NCBI GenBank assembly: GCA_963698435.1
Contig: CAVOQV010000001.1
Coordinates: 11,597-75,596 of the forward strand
Length of the DNA: 64,000 bases
From: Sva-07 sp963698435
Lineage (GTDB): Bacteria > Actinomycetota > Acidimicrobiia > Acidimicrobiales > Ilumatobacteraceae
Direction of reading: 5' to 3'
Shown here: positions 1-11,310 of the stretch, piece by piece
Layout: each line of letters opens with the position of its first letter
Position numbering within the stretch: the first letter of the stretch is position 1
Notes under the pieces: model-generated
What the model was told of the DNA's origin: nothing
Seen by the model: the letters and a program-made list of their open reading frames with translations, nothing else
Databases searched by the model: none
Made by a program: the position numbers and the translations under genes

Positions 1-3000
1 TCGTCGAGGTGAACGACGACCCGGTGGCCGTGATCGACGCGTCCGCCACCGCGTTGCCCGAAGGCACCTCGGTCGGCCTCGACGCCACGGCGTCGACCGA
101 TGTCGACGGCACGATCGTCGGCTACCTGTGGCAGGTGACGGCCGGTGGCGCCATCACCAACCCGACGAGCGCGACACCGACCCTGAACGGTGTGGACGAT
201 GCGGTGGTGACCGTGACGCTGATGGTGACGGACGACGACGGCGCCACCGATGTGACGACGTCGGACTTCACCGTCACCAACGTGAGCCCGTCCGTCGATG
301 CGGGCGCGGATCTCGCAATCCAGCCGGGCGAACTCGCTTCTCTGACGGTCGGCTTCACCGATCCCGGGGTCATCGACACCCACACCGCCACGGTCGACTG
401 GGGCGAGGGCGCCGGGGCTGAAGACGTCGGCGCAGTGAGCACGCCGACGTTCGACCTCAGCCACACCTACGCCACCGAGGGCGAGTACACGGTCGAGGTC
501 TGCGTTGCGGACAACGTTCCCGAAAGCACCTGTGATTCGGTGCTCGTCGTGGTGGAGCTGGTGAATGTTCCGCCCACCGTCCTCGCCGGAGGACCGTACG
601 AGTTGACCGAGGGTGACGTGGGCCTCCTGGCGGGCTCGGCCATCGACACCGACGGCAACCTCGATCCGTCGACGATCCTGTGGTCGTCCGACGGCGCCGC
701 ACAGGTCGGCTTCGGTGACGCGACGACAGCCGATTCGACGGTGACCGGGTTCCAGGACGGCGTGTTTTCGCTGACCCTGTCGGCTTCGGATCTGCTGGGG
801 GCATCGGGGAGTGCGTCCACGACGCTCACCGTGACCAACGTGCCGCCGACGATCTCATCCTACGTGGTCACCGATGGTGTCGCGGAGGGCTCGACGGTGG
901 CCTTGAACGCCGTGTTCTCCGATCCGGGCACGTTCGACACGCACACGGCCACGGTCGATTGGACATATCCGTCGACTGCCGTGCCGGTCGCCGTCGATGA
1001 CGCGGCGGATCTCGTGTCGACGACGCACGTGTACCCGCAGGACGGCACCTACGACGTGCAGCTCTGCATCAGCGACGACGACGAGACGACCTGTGACACG
1101 ACGCAGATCACGGTCGTCAACGTCGCGCCGACCGTCGATTCCGTCAGTGGCGGCTCGGTGGTCGACGGCAGCGCCTTCGACTTGACCGCCACCTTCCTGG
1201 ATCCGGGTGCCGACTCGTTCACGGCGACGATCGATTGGGAGAACGACGGCATCGACGACGAGCTGGTCGATCCGGCAACCAGCCCGATCATGTCGAGCCA
1301 CACGTATCCCGGAGTCGGTCTGTACGCGGTCGAGGTCTGCGTGTCCGACGGGAACGCCTCGGGATGCGCGACGGCCACCGTCGACGTCACGGCGTTCAAC
1401 CAGGCTCCGATCGCCATCGACGACTTCGTCGACGTCGCCGAGGGCACAGGTGATCGCGTGCTCGACGTGTTGGGCAACGACAACGATCCCGAATCCACCC
1501 CGTTCTCGATCGTCTCGAACACTGATCCCGACACGGGCACCGTGACGTGCGGCACCGACGACTGCACGTTCAACGCGCCGGGCGGTTTCGTGGGAACGAC
1601 GACGTTCGATTACACGATCAGCGACGGAGAGAAGCAGGACACCGCGACCGTCACGATCGACGTGCTCGGCTGTGCCGATCTCACCGGGGCGTTCTCCGAG
1701 TCGAACGTGACGGTCACCGGCTACGAGTGGGTCGAGTGCGCCAACCCGGCGGCGAACGAGACAGCGGGCGCGGACCTGACGCCGCTGCTCGTGCCCGACG
1801 GGACGCTGGCCCAGCTCACGACCGGCTTGGCGTCGGAGTCGTTCGGGTCGCCCGGAGACGTCGCCGACGAGAACCTCGGTCAGCAGTTCCGGGGAGCGTT
1901 CGATGCGTCGGTGCTGCGGCTCGACCTCGTCATCCCGATCGACACCAACTGCCTGGCGTTCGATGTCGTCTTCGCATCCGAGGAGTACCCGGACTACGTC
2001 ACCAAGCCGTACAACGACGGTTTCCTGGCGGAGCTGGGGGAGGAGAGCACGTGGTCCGTCGTCGGCTCGACGATCGTCGCTCCCGACAACTTCGCCTTCG
2101 ACGGCGACGACGAGTACATCAGCGTGAAGGGATCGTTCTTCGACCCGGGTCGTGTGGTGACCGACACGGGGATGTCGTACAACGGGAGCACGGCGGTGCT
2201 GCGGGTTCAGAAGCCGATCAGCACCGGCCCGAACTCGCTGTTCCTGTCGATCTTCGACGGCGCCGATGCGGCCGAGTCTTCCGCTGCCCTCATCGATCGT
2301 CTCGAGGCCTTCCAGTCGAACCAGTGCAACCCCGGCGCCGGGCAGCCACCGATCGCCGTCGATGACGACTACACGGTCGACGAGGATTCGTCGACGCTGC
2401 TCGATGTCATCGCCAACGACGTCGACCCCGAGGGCGCTGCGGTGACGATCTTCGATGTCATCACGCCGCCGCAGCACGGAACGATCGTGCCGACCGCCGA
2501 CCGCACTGCCTACACCTACATCCCGGCGTTCAACTACTACGGTTCCGACAGCTTCGAGTACTCGATCACCGACACCGCGAACGCCTCGGAGACCGAGCCG
2601 GTGGCCGACGTGTCGATCGGCGCAGTCACCCTGCAGGTCGACGAGGTGAACGACGTGCCGTACGCATACCCCGACAGCGCCTCGGCCACCGGGAGCCCGG
2701 TCACAATCGACGTGTTGGCCAACGACTCCGACGCCGACACCACCGACGGCATCCGCGTCGAGTCGCACACCGATGCGCTCTTCGGCACGGTGACGTGTTC
2801 GACGTCGTGCACCTACACGCCGCAGGCCGGCTACGACGGCCCCGACCGCTTCACCTACACGATCGTCGACTCGGTGCTGTCCGGCTTCGAGGACCCGGCT
2901 CTCGCCGCACGTGGAGCGACCGACACGACGACGGTGTACATCAACAGCACCGTGCCGCCGGACGACAACATCCCGCCGGTCGCCGATGCCGGTGGGCCGT

Positions 3001-6000
3001 ACACGGCCGACGCATGCGCAGAGGAGCCGTGCCTCCCGACGGCGCTCGACGGCTCCGGCTCGTTCGACCCGGACGGTACGTTCCTCTCCTACTCGTGGTT
3101 CGTCGCGCCGAGCCCGCCGGCGAGCCTGACCGGCGAGGACACCGTGTCGCCGGACTTCGTCACGTCGGCCAACGGCTCCTTCAGCGTCTACCTGATCGTG
3201 TACGACGCAGACGGCGCCTGGGGATGGGACTCGGCTCCCGTGTCGGCATTCGCGGCCTCGGTCGGAGCGCCCGGCGGCGCCTCGTCGATCGACGAGGGTT
3301 CGAACGCCACGGCGTCGATCGACTTCTTCAATCCCGGTGGCGATCTCACGACCACCATCGACTGGGGTGACGGGTCGGACATCGAGACGATCGACTTCTC
3401 CTTCTTCCCGGTCACCAAGACCCATCTCTATCCGCAGGACGGCCTATTCCCGCTGGAGATCTGCGTGCGTGGCGTCACCGTCGACGGTCCCGTCGACCTG
3501 TGTGACACGCCCGCCCTCGTGGTCGACAACGTCCTGCCGGCGGTCGATGCCGGTGTCGACCGCAGCCTCGTCGTCGGTGGCACCATGATCCAGAATCGGA
3601 TGAGCTTCGTCGACCCGGGTGCCGATGCACCGTGGACCGCGTCCGTCGACTGGGGCGACGGCTCGCCTGCCGAGCCTCTCGTGGTCGACGATGCGACCGG
3701 TTTGATCACGATGCCTGTCGGCCATCTCTATTCGACTGCCGGCCTCTACACCGTGACGGTGTGCGTCGTCGACGACGACGCACCCGGTTGCGATGGGTTC
3801 GACGTGAACGTGTCGGAGAACGTGCCGCCGACCGCTGATGCTGGTGGCCCGTATTCGGTGGCGGAGGGTGACACGGTCACGCTCGATGCTTCCGGTTCCG
3901 TCGATGCCGATGGCACGGTGACGACGTGGGTCTGGGAAGCGGCTGATCCGTTGGTGACGCTGATGGGTGCTGACACGGCGACGCCGGACTTCTCGGCTGC
4001 TGACGACGGTGATTTCGATGTCACGTTGCGTGTTTGCGACGACCTCGGTGCCTGCAGCGATGTCGTGACGGTGACGGTGACGGTGACGAACGAGGCTCCC
4101 GTGGTGGATGCGGGCGGCGACCAGGTGGTTGACGGTGGTGTCGCTGTGGTGCTCGCGGCGACGTTCGCGGACTCCGGCACGGCCGATACGCACACTGCCT
4201 CGATCGATTGGGGCGACGGGACGGTCGAACCCGGCGTCGTCGATCAAGTGGGCGGCACGGTGTCCGGGTCGCACACGTATGGGACTGCAGACGTCTACAC
4301 GGTGACGGTGTCGGTGACCGACGACGACGGCGACGTCGGGTTCGACAGCTTCACGGTGAGCTCTGCCGGCAGCTGCGTGCCGCTCGTCCACGAATTGACC
4401 ACGGGCGACCCGGCACTCGATGACGGCGCACTGACCGTCGGGGTCGACGCTCTCGGCGCATTCGGAAGTGTGGTGACCTTCAGCGATGCGCGGTGGAATC
4501 CGCTGGGCCCACTCGACGAGGCGGGCACGGTGTACAGCTCGAACATCTACCTCGAGAATCTCGGGGATCTGCTGAGCGACTGCGCATTCGGTGACTTCGA
4601 CGTGATCTCGCAGTCGCCGTCGGAGCTGGTGACACGAACCGATGTCGGCGACCTCGTGATCGAGCTGACGCAGACGGTGGCGGCCACGGCCCGAGGCGCC
4701 GCGCTCGACACAGACCTACACACTGAGCAACGTCTCGGCGACGGACATCACGACGAGCCTGGTGAGGCATCTCGACGGAGACCTCCTTTTCGACGGCACG
4801 CTGATCGACGGCGGCGCCGCCGCACCCGACGGATCGGTGTTGTACGAGTTCGATTCCTCGGATGATCCGAACGACCCGAGCACGTTCGTCGGTATCAGCG
4901 GGTCCCTCGCCGGCGTCTCGGTGCCGGATCGATGGACGATCCAGCAGTACGACTACCGACCGACGATCACAGGCAACCGGGGGATCCCGACCACCGACGA
5001 CGCCGTGGTGCTCAACGACAGCGACGTCGATCGGATCGTCGACGCTCCGTACGACGTGACCTTGAGCCAGCAATGGGACTTCACCGTCGCCGCCGGAGCA
5101 TCGAGTGAGTTCGTCACCGTCACGACGTTCGGCGAGCAGACGCCGAACTGGCCGCCGGTTGCGGATCCAGGCGGTCCGTACGACGTCGACGAGGGTTCGA
5201 CGGTCCTGTTGGACGGCTCCGGGTCGTTCGACAGCGACGGGACCGTCGTGTCGTACCTGTGGTCACCGGGGAGCGATCTCGATGACGCGACCCTGGCGAC
5301 CCCGACGTTCACCGGGATCGACGACGGTGTGGTGACGGCGTCGTTGCAGGTGACCGACGACAACGCCGCGGTCGGCTCGACCGACACCACGGTGACGGTC
5401 AACAACGTGCCACCGGTGGTTGATCCGGCCGGTCCGTTGGCGGCGACGGTCGACGAGTTGTTCACGTTGCCGACGTCGTTCACGGATGCCGGCACGCTCG
5501 ACACGCACGTCGCGACGGTCGACTGGGGTGACGGGTCGCCGGTCGACGATGTGGGTGCGGTGGTGTCGCCGTTCGATGCGACGCACACGTACACCGCGCC
5601 TGGCTCGTACACGGCGACGGTGACGGTGATCGACGACGACGGCGGTGTCGGCACGGTCGACGTCGAGGTGGACGTGAACGTGTCGGAGAACGTGCCGCCG
5701 ACCGCTGATGCTGGTGGCCCGTATTCGGTGGCGGAGGGTGACACGGTCACGCTCGATGCTTCCGGTTCCGTCGATGCCGATGGCACGGTGACGACGTGGG
5801 TCTGGGAAGCGGCTGATCCGTTGGTGACGCTGATGGGTGCTGACACGGCGACGCCGGACTTCTCGGCTGCTGACGACGGTGATTTCGATGTCACGTTGCG
5901 TGTTTGCGACGACCTCGGTGCCTGCAGCGATGTCGTGACGGTGACGGTGACGGTGACGAACGAGGCTCCCGTGGTGGATGCGGGCGGCGACCAGGTGGTT

Positions 6001-9000
6001 GACGGTGGTGTCGCTGTGGTGCTCGCGGCGACGTTCGCGGACTCCGGCACGGCCGATACGCACACTGCCTCGATCGATTGGGGCGACGGGACAGTCGAAC
6101 CCGGCGTCGTGAACGAAGTCGACGGATCAGGGACAGTTGACGGTTCCCATGCCTTTGCAGCGTCGGGGGACTACACGGTCGAGGTGTGCGTGACCGACGA
6201 CGACCTCGCAACCACGTGCGACGACATGCAGGTGTCGGTCGGAAACAGCCCACCAGTTGCCGTGGACGATTATGTCATCACCGACGAGGACACGCCGGTG
6301 AACGTGGCAGTTCTCGCCAACGACAGCGACCCGGACGGCGACACGTTCTTCATCGTTGGCGTCTCGACCACCTGGGGTGACGTGCAGGTCAATCCCGACG
6401 GCACGATCCTCTACACGCCGTACCCGAACGACAACGGCACCGACTCGGTCGGCTACACGATCTCCGACGGTCGAGGTGGCACGGACAGCGCAACCGTCTT
6501 CGTCACGTTGAACGACATCAACGACGACCCGGTCGCGGAAATCATCGGAGGGTCGACCGTGGTGGAGGGTTCGACGTTGGCATTGAACGGCTCCGGCTCG
6601 TCGGATGTCGACGGTTCGATCGTGGCGTACGCGTGGTCGGTGTCGGCGGGTGCGTTGCTCGATGATGCGGGTGTGGTGTCACCGATGTTGACGGGCGTCG
6701 ACGACGCCACGGTGACGGTGACCCTGACGGTGGCCGATGACGATGGGGCCACGGCGACGACCACCCATGAGGTGACGGTCACCAACGCTCCGCCGGTGGT
6801 TGATCCGGCCGGTCCGTTGGCGGCGACGGTCGACGAGCCGTTCGCGTTGGCGACCTCGTTCGTGGATGCGGGCACGCTCGACACGCATGTGGCGGCTGTC
6901 GACTGGGGTGACGGGTCGCCGGTCGATGACCTGGGTGCGGTGCTGTCGCCGTTCGATGCGACGCACACGTACACCGCGCCCGGCTCGTACACGGCGACGG
7001 TGACGGTGAGCGACGACGACGGCGGTGTCGGCCTGGTCGACGTCGATGTCGAGGTGGATGCGGTCGGCACCCTGGCAAGCCTGGCGCTGGCGCCGACCAG
7101 CGCAGTGGTCGGCGCGAGCATCTGGCAGGCGTTCACGGTCGAGGGGTTCGACGCCGTCGGGAACTCGCTCGGCGATCTCACGGCGGACGCGTTGTTCACG
7201 ATCAGCCCGAATGGGCGCTGTGACCTCAATGCGTGTCGCTCGGGCACGACGGGGTCGAAGGTCGTGACCGCCGAGGTCGGCACGCTGACCGCGACGGCCA
7301 CCCTCGACGTTCGGGTGCGCCAGACCATCTCGTTCCCGACCATCGGCCGCAGGACCATGCTCGAGTCGCCGGTGATCGTGACTGCGGGCGCCACATCGGG
7401 CCTGCCGGTCACCTTCACGACCACCACGCCGGACGTGTGTTCCGCCGGCGGAGTGAACGGCTCGTCGATCACGTTGATCGGTCCCGGAAGGTGCACGGTG
7501 CAGGCTGATCAGGCCGGCGACGACACCTGGGCTCCGGCCGTGTCGAGACTGCGGAGCTTCACCGTGCGCACGGCGGTGCAGACGATCACGTTCCCGTCAC
7601 TGACGAACGCGCTGATCACCGAGTCGCCCGTTGTCGTGAGTGCGACGGCGTCGAGTGGTCTGCCGGTGACGTTCACGACCTCGACGCCAGACGTGTGCAC
7701 TGCCGACGGCGACGCCATCACCCTGCTCGACGCCGGGAGATGCACGGTGCGGGCGGAGCAGGCCGGCGACTCGGTGTACCGATCGGCCCGACCGGTCAAC
7801 CGGAGTTTCACCGTCAGGAAGCTGGACAACACGATCACGTTCCCGACCATCGGCAGGCAGACGCTGGCCGACAGCCCGGTGACGGTGAGTGCGACGGCGT
7901 CGAGTGGTCTGCCGGTGACGTTCACGACCTCGACGCCAGACGTGTGCACTGCCGACGGCGACGCCATCACCCTGCTCGACGCCGGGAGATGCACGGTGCG
8001 GGCGGAGCAGGCCGGCGACTCGGTGTACCGATCGGCCCGACCGGTCAACCGGAGTTTCACCGTGACCCTGCCACAACCGGCCGTCCAGACCTTCGAGGCG
8101 TCGCCGACGCTGCTGAGCTCGGCCGGCGGTTCGGTCGTCCTGTCGGGCACGGCGAGCTCTGCTGAGACCTGCCGCTTCACGGTGTCACCCACGCTCGCCG
8201 GGTTCCCGCTCACCGTGCCCTGCACGGGTGGCTCGGCGTCCACCACAGCGACGCTGCCTCCCAACACGAGGGCCAACAGTCGGACCTACAGGTTCCGGTT
8301 CGCGGCGCTGCAATCGGGAGCGCGGACGTCCACAGCGGACCCGATCGCCGTCCGTGTGGCGCCGGCGAGCGAGCCGGTTGTCGATCTCTCGGTCAGCGGC
8401 ACCCAGGCCGCCGACTCCGCCGAGATCGGCCTACTGCTGACGTACGTCTTCACGGTCGTCAACGCCGGGCCGGACACGGCGCCCGACGCCGACGTCAACG
8501 TCGTCCTGCCGTCGGGAGCCACGTTCGTGTCGGCCACGGCCACGCAGGGCGCTGGATGCGCCGTGGCATTCGGGGTCGCCAGCTGCTCGCTCGGCGATCT
8601 GGTGAGCGGTGGTTCTGTCGATGTCACGATCGTCGTCGTGCCGAACGCGCCCGGCACGAATTCGACCATAGCGTCCGTCACGTCCGCAGCGACGGACGCG
8701 GACCCGGCGAACGACGAAGCACGTCTCGACACGCGCTTCTTCAAGCGGTACATCGTGTACACCGACGATTCGACGGGAACCGTCCGGCGCATGGAGCCCT
8801 TCAGCGGTTCGATCGCTCTGACGACGCAACCAGGTGGCAAGAGCGACGCTGTCGTGTCACCTGACGGCCAGACCGTCGCCTACTGGCGCCAGTCTCCTGC
8901 TCCCTCCTACGAGAGCGAGATCTGGATGGTCGACATCGATGGGACGAACGAACGGCTCGTGGCCGCGGTCGGCGTGTCGATGGTCCCACGGGTGTCGTGG

Positions 9001-9714
9001 TCGCCTGACAGCTCCAAGATCGTGTTCTCGGTGCTCAACGGCGGCAAGTGGAAGGCAACGGTGGCGAGCGCGGTTGGTGCCCCGAACCCGCAGCTGTTGA
9101 TCCCGGACACGACCTACGGTGAGAGGGCGCCGGCGTACAGCTCCGACGGTTCGAAGATCATCTTCCGTGACTCGTGTCAGCGTCCGAGCCCGGCGCAGTG
9201 TCGATACCACGTCGTCGACGCCGACGGCAGCGGAACCCCGGTGCCGTACACCACGTATCAGCCGGGTGGTGGCGTGGTGTGGGACCCTGCCGGCGAGTGG
9301 TTCTACTACTCGGTGTCGAGCACCATCTACCGGGCCCGGGTCGATGGCAGCCTTGCCGAACCGATCGTCACGGGCGCCTATGGAGGCACGTACTGGTCGC
9401 TGTCACCCCAGGGCGACCGTATTGCCTACACCGACCGTGCGGGCGGCAAGAACGTGATCTCGGTCGTCGATGTCGACGGTTCGAACCGCCAGCAGCTGAC
9501 CACTGCCTTTGCCGGGGCCGATCCGGCGGGCTGCTACTCGCCGGTGTGGACCCCGGATCAGTCGGCGGTCGTGATGCACTGCTACCCAGGCTCGGGCGCC
9601 ATCGGCATCTACCGGGTCGATTCGGACCTGGGGGCGCCCGTGGCTCCTACCGGCATCGGCGGCAGCTTCCGCTCGAGGAATCCCGATCTCGCCGGCAACC
9701 GCCCGACGAACTGA
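1..9714 (+). CDS. Giant secreted PKD/cadherin-like repeat protein with C-terminal TolB-like propeller (5' partial, frameshifted)
   Basis: The reading frame is open from the left edge, so the N-terminus lies outside. Order along the DNA: PKD/Ig-like repeats to about 1,390; a cadherin-like repeat to 1,670; a choice-of-anchor L domain at about 1,680-2,335 with the family motif FASEEYPDYV near 1,972; cadherin-like repeats to 2,950; PKD repeats with WGDG and THTY-type motifs to 4,370; more PKD at 5,150-7,050; Ig-like repeats of the ITFP type at 7,320-8,070; a DUF11 domain at 8,375-8,730; and a PD40/TolB-like propeller to the stop. A frameshift near 4,705-4,712 splits it; two lost bases in a CA run would restore the frame. 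At over 3,200 residues it is probably a cell-surface adhesin or matrix protein. The ligand is unknown. Confidence 0.85.
3801..4222 (+). repeat. Long direct repeat inside the giant gene, copy 1
   Basis: A 422-base segment encoding one PKD domain and the start of the next recurs unchanged 1,870 bases downstream at 5,671-6,092. After one mismatch identity continues for about 17 more bases. Such identity at third codon positions implies recent duplication or conversion and could mislead short-read assembly. Confidence 0.95.
5671..6092 (+). repeat. Long direct repeat inside the giant gene, copy 2
   Basis: Second copy of the segment at 3,801-4,222, same strand and reading frame. The two copies flank the 4.7 kb frameshift, so recombination between them would delete 1,870 bases including the choice of frame. 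Confidence 0.95.
7636..7814 (+). repeat. Tandem Ig-like domain repeat, unit 1
   Basis: 179 bases repeated exactly 249 bases downstream (7,885-8,063). The unit is 83 codons: one ITFP-type Ig-like domain with two cysteines, one after TPDV and one after AGR. A third, more diverged unit precedes it at about 7,320-7,560. Confidence 0.92.
7885..8063 (+). repeat. Tandem Ig-like domain repeat, unit 2
   Basis: Identical to 7,636-7,814. In-frame tandem units of 249 bases allow length variation of the stalk without breaking the frame. Confidence 0.92.
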
Positions 9715-9835
9715 GCAGCCGAGACAGAACTCGCACGGTGGTCAGCCGCAGCCAAACGTGAACCCTGCGCTCGGCATGGGTCTCTGTCGAGCGATCCTCA
9801 AGGCGCGCATCGCAGTCTCGCTCGGCGACCGGACG

Positions 9836-9997
9836 CGACCACTCTAAGTAGTCGACTGTCAGGGATTGGGGGGTGCGTTGGAAGTCCAGATTCTTCCCAC
9901 CGTTGCTGGAGATTCGCCGACTTCGATCGCTTTCGCGCTGATCCTGACGAAATCATGACGGGCGCAATGACCACGATGAGTGAGATTCGCGTAGTCT
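9836..9997 (+). promoter_or_regulatory. Promoter of short sugar transferase with two CAC-N5-GTG palindromes
   Basis: The 361-base gap 9,715-10,075 holds no gene. A distal imperfect palindrome lies at 9,836-9,854 (CGACCAC, five bases, GTAGTCG). A proximal one at 9,971-9,983 has the core CAC-GATGA-GTG, followed after exactly nine bases by a -10-like TAGTCT at 9,992-9,997. ATGACG lies 31 bases before that hexamer. The same arrangement precedes four other sugar-transferase copies here, so it is a candidate shared operator/promoter. The regulator is unknown. Confidence 0.5.
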
Positions 9998-10075
9998 GTC
10001 GTGACCGGCGAAGCCGGGCGGGACCTGAAGGCGGACATCAGTGGAGCGAGGCGACGATACGGGAGGCCAGCGGCG

Positions 10076-10621
10076 ATGATGTCGGCTGGCGCGCCGCAGC
10101 GGACCCGCACGCGCAGGATCCTGCAGCGATCCATCGACGTCGTCCTCGCCACCATCACGCTGCTGTTGACGCTGCCGGTCGTCGTGCTCGCCGGACTGGC
10201 GATCAAGCTCAGTTTGCCGCGCGGGCCGGTGCTCGTGCGTGAGGTCCGTGTCGGCAGAGAGGGCGAACGCTTCGAGATGCTCAGGCTCCGCACCACCACC
10301 TCGGTCGACCCGGCCACTTCGGTCGACCCGGCGGCGTCCGCGACGGACGTGTCGAGTTCGGCGCCGACCGGGGAGACGGCGGCAGGGGGTCAGCGGGTCA
10401 CCGGGGTGGGGCGGATCCTGCGCACGTGCTCGATCGACGAGCTGCCGCAGTGGTGGAACGTCGTTCGAGGCGACATGAGCATCGTCGGTCCGCCACCCAC
10501 CGCTCCGACCGTGCCGAAGCAGACACTGGATCGAGATCGCACCAATGGTGCGTCGCCGGGTCTCACCGGATTGTGGCGAGCCTCGGGTCGCCGAGTTCCG
10601 TCGCGCACCCAGCCGGACTGA
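10076..10621 (+). CDS. Short, degenerate polyprenyl-phosphate sugar transferase (copy A)
   Basis: 181 residues, starting at ATGATG with GGGAGG nine bases upstream. It keeps the membrane helix and the start of the bacterial sugar transferase domain (GPVLVREVRVGREGE), then the catalytic-type segment SIDELPQWWNVVRGDMSIVG. The region between them is replaced by a low-complexity Ser/Thr/Asp/Pro stretch, and the C-terminal third that ends full-length homologues (YYVDNWSL) is missing. There is no N-terminal four-helix or Rossmann region. It may be a monotopic PglC-like enzyme losing function, or a regulatory remnant. A diverged duplicate sits at 53,595. It converges on the small membrane protein, with a 5-base gap. 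Confidence 0.65.
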   Translation: MMSAGAPQRTRTRRILQRSIDVVLATITLLLTLPVVVLAGLAIKLSLPRGPVLVREVRVGREGERFEMLRLRTTTSVDPATSVDPAASATDVSSSAPTGETAAGGQRVTGVGRILRTCSIDELPQWWNVVRGDMSIVGPPPTAPTVPKQTLDRDRTNGASPGLTGLWRASGRRVPSRTQPD

Positions 10622-10626
10622 CGTCG

Positions 10627-10878
10627 TCAGCGCGGGGTGGTTGGTTCGAGACCGACGCGCCCGACCGCGGCGTGAGATCGACTCCCGCCTGTGGCTGATG
10701 CCGGCTCGAGGGTCGACGTCGGTTGCGGGGCCGGCCAGGTCGTGGCATTTCCGACATCGACGTGGTCGGTACGCGTCGACGAACGAACCGTCCACTTGGC
10801 GAGGTTCACGAGCCCGATGACGACGAGTCCGAGTATGATCCAGACCACGAGGACGAGCGCTGCAATTGCCACTGGCAT
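10627..10878 (-). CDS. Small single-pass membrane protein (83 aa), family of unknown function
   Basis: One strong hydrophobic helix (VAIAALVLVVWIILGLVVIG) from residue 3, then a basic AKWTVR segment and a polar tail containing NATTWPAPQP. I do not recognise the family. It is a real gene candidate because a diverged duplicate at 54,099-54,368 keeps the start, helix and NATTWPAPQP while third positions differ. In that duplicate a stop codon lies eight codons upstream of the ATG, which fixes this start. No clear Shine-Dalgarno is visible; a conserved GGYAATACTGA precedes both starts. The N-out, C-in or inverse topology is undetermined. Confidence 0.6.
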   Translation of the reverse strand: MPVAIAALVLVVWIILGLVVIGLVNLAKWTVRSSTRTDHVDVGNATTWPAPQPTSTLEPASATGGSRSHAAVGRVGLEPTTPR

Positions 10879-11070
10879 GTCAGTATTGCCCGTCGGGCGT
10901 CGAGAATCCGGCATTTGGTGCGGTTCTGTCGGCATCGTCGATCCGAGGGCGTGGCGAATCGGTCGTGGAACGCGCCGAACGGTCGACGTCTCGACCTCGG
11001 ACGGTGGAGACGGTTTCCCGGTGCATCGACCGTCAAGACGCCGGCGTCCTGTCCGCCCACGGCAGCACCT

Positions 11071-11274
11071 CGACCACGATGCGTGGTATTTCGCGGACGG
11101 CATTGACGAGAAGTTGACGGACAGCGCCCGCCGGTGCCGGTGGCCAACAGCGCTCGATCGCGCTCGGATCCCTTGAAAACACTGGGAAAGCGCTCCTGGG
11201 TGTCCGGCGTTCACGAAATCGTGATCCAACTCTGATGATTTCTTTCGCCACCGACAGTGGCGTTGGCGTATCCT
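11071..11274 (+). promoter_or_regulatory. Promoter region of sugar transferase B with paired palindromes
   Basis: The gap 10,879-11,310 (432 bases) has no gene beyond this. The distal element at 11,071-11,089 is CGACCAC-GATGC-GTGGTAT. The proximal element at 11,248-11,260 is CCAC-CGACA-GTGG. TATCCT at 11,269-11,274 follows the proximal GTG by exactly nine bases. CTGATG lies 31 bases before that hexamer. Confidence 0.5.
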
Positions 11275-11310
11275 GATCGATGGCGGACGATGAAGACCGA
11301 AGGCGGATTG

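Larger units (their letters stand above)
9661..10925. repeat. Segmental duplication, left copy
   Basis: The last codons of the giant gene, the spacer, the short sugar transferase and the small membrane protein align along their length with about 53,181-54,415, same orientation, with scattered substitutions. An upstream piece of the giant gene (about 9,051-9,137) is also present in the right copy next to a deletion. The left copy is the intact parent. Confidence 0.85.

Noticed and set aside
855..3425. 856-codon minus-strand frame opposite the giant gene
   Set aside because: Arg/Val-rich shadow of GC-rich codons; no domain, and the plus strand encodes recognisable repeats throughout.
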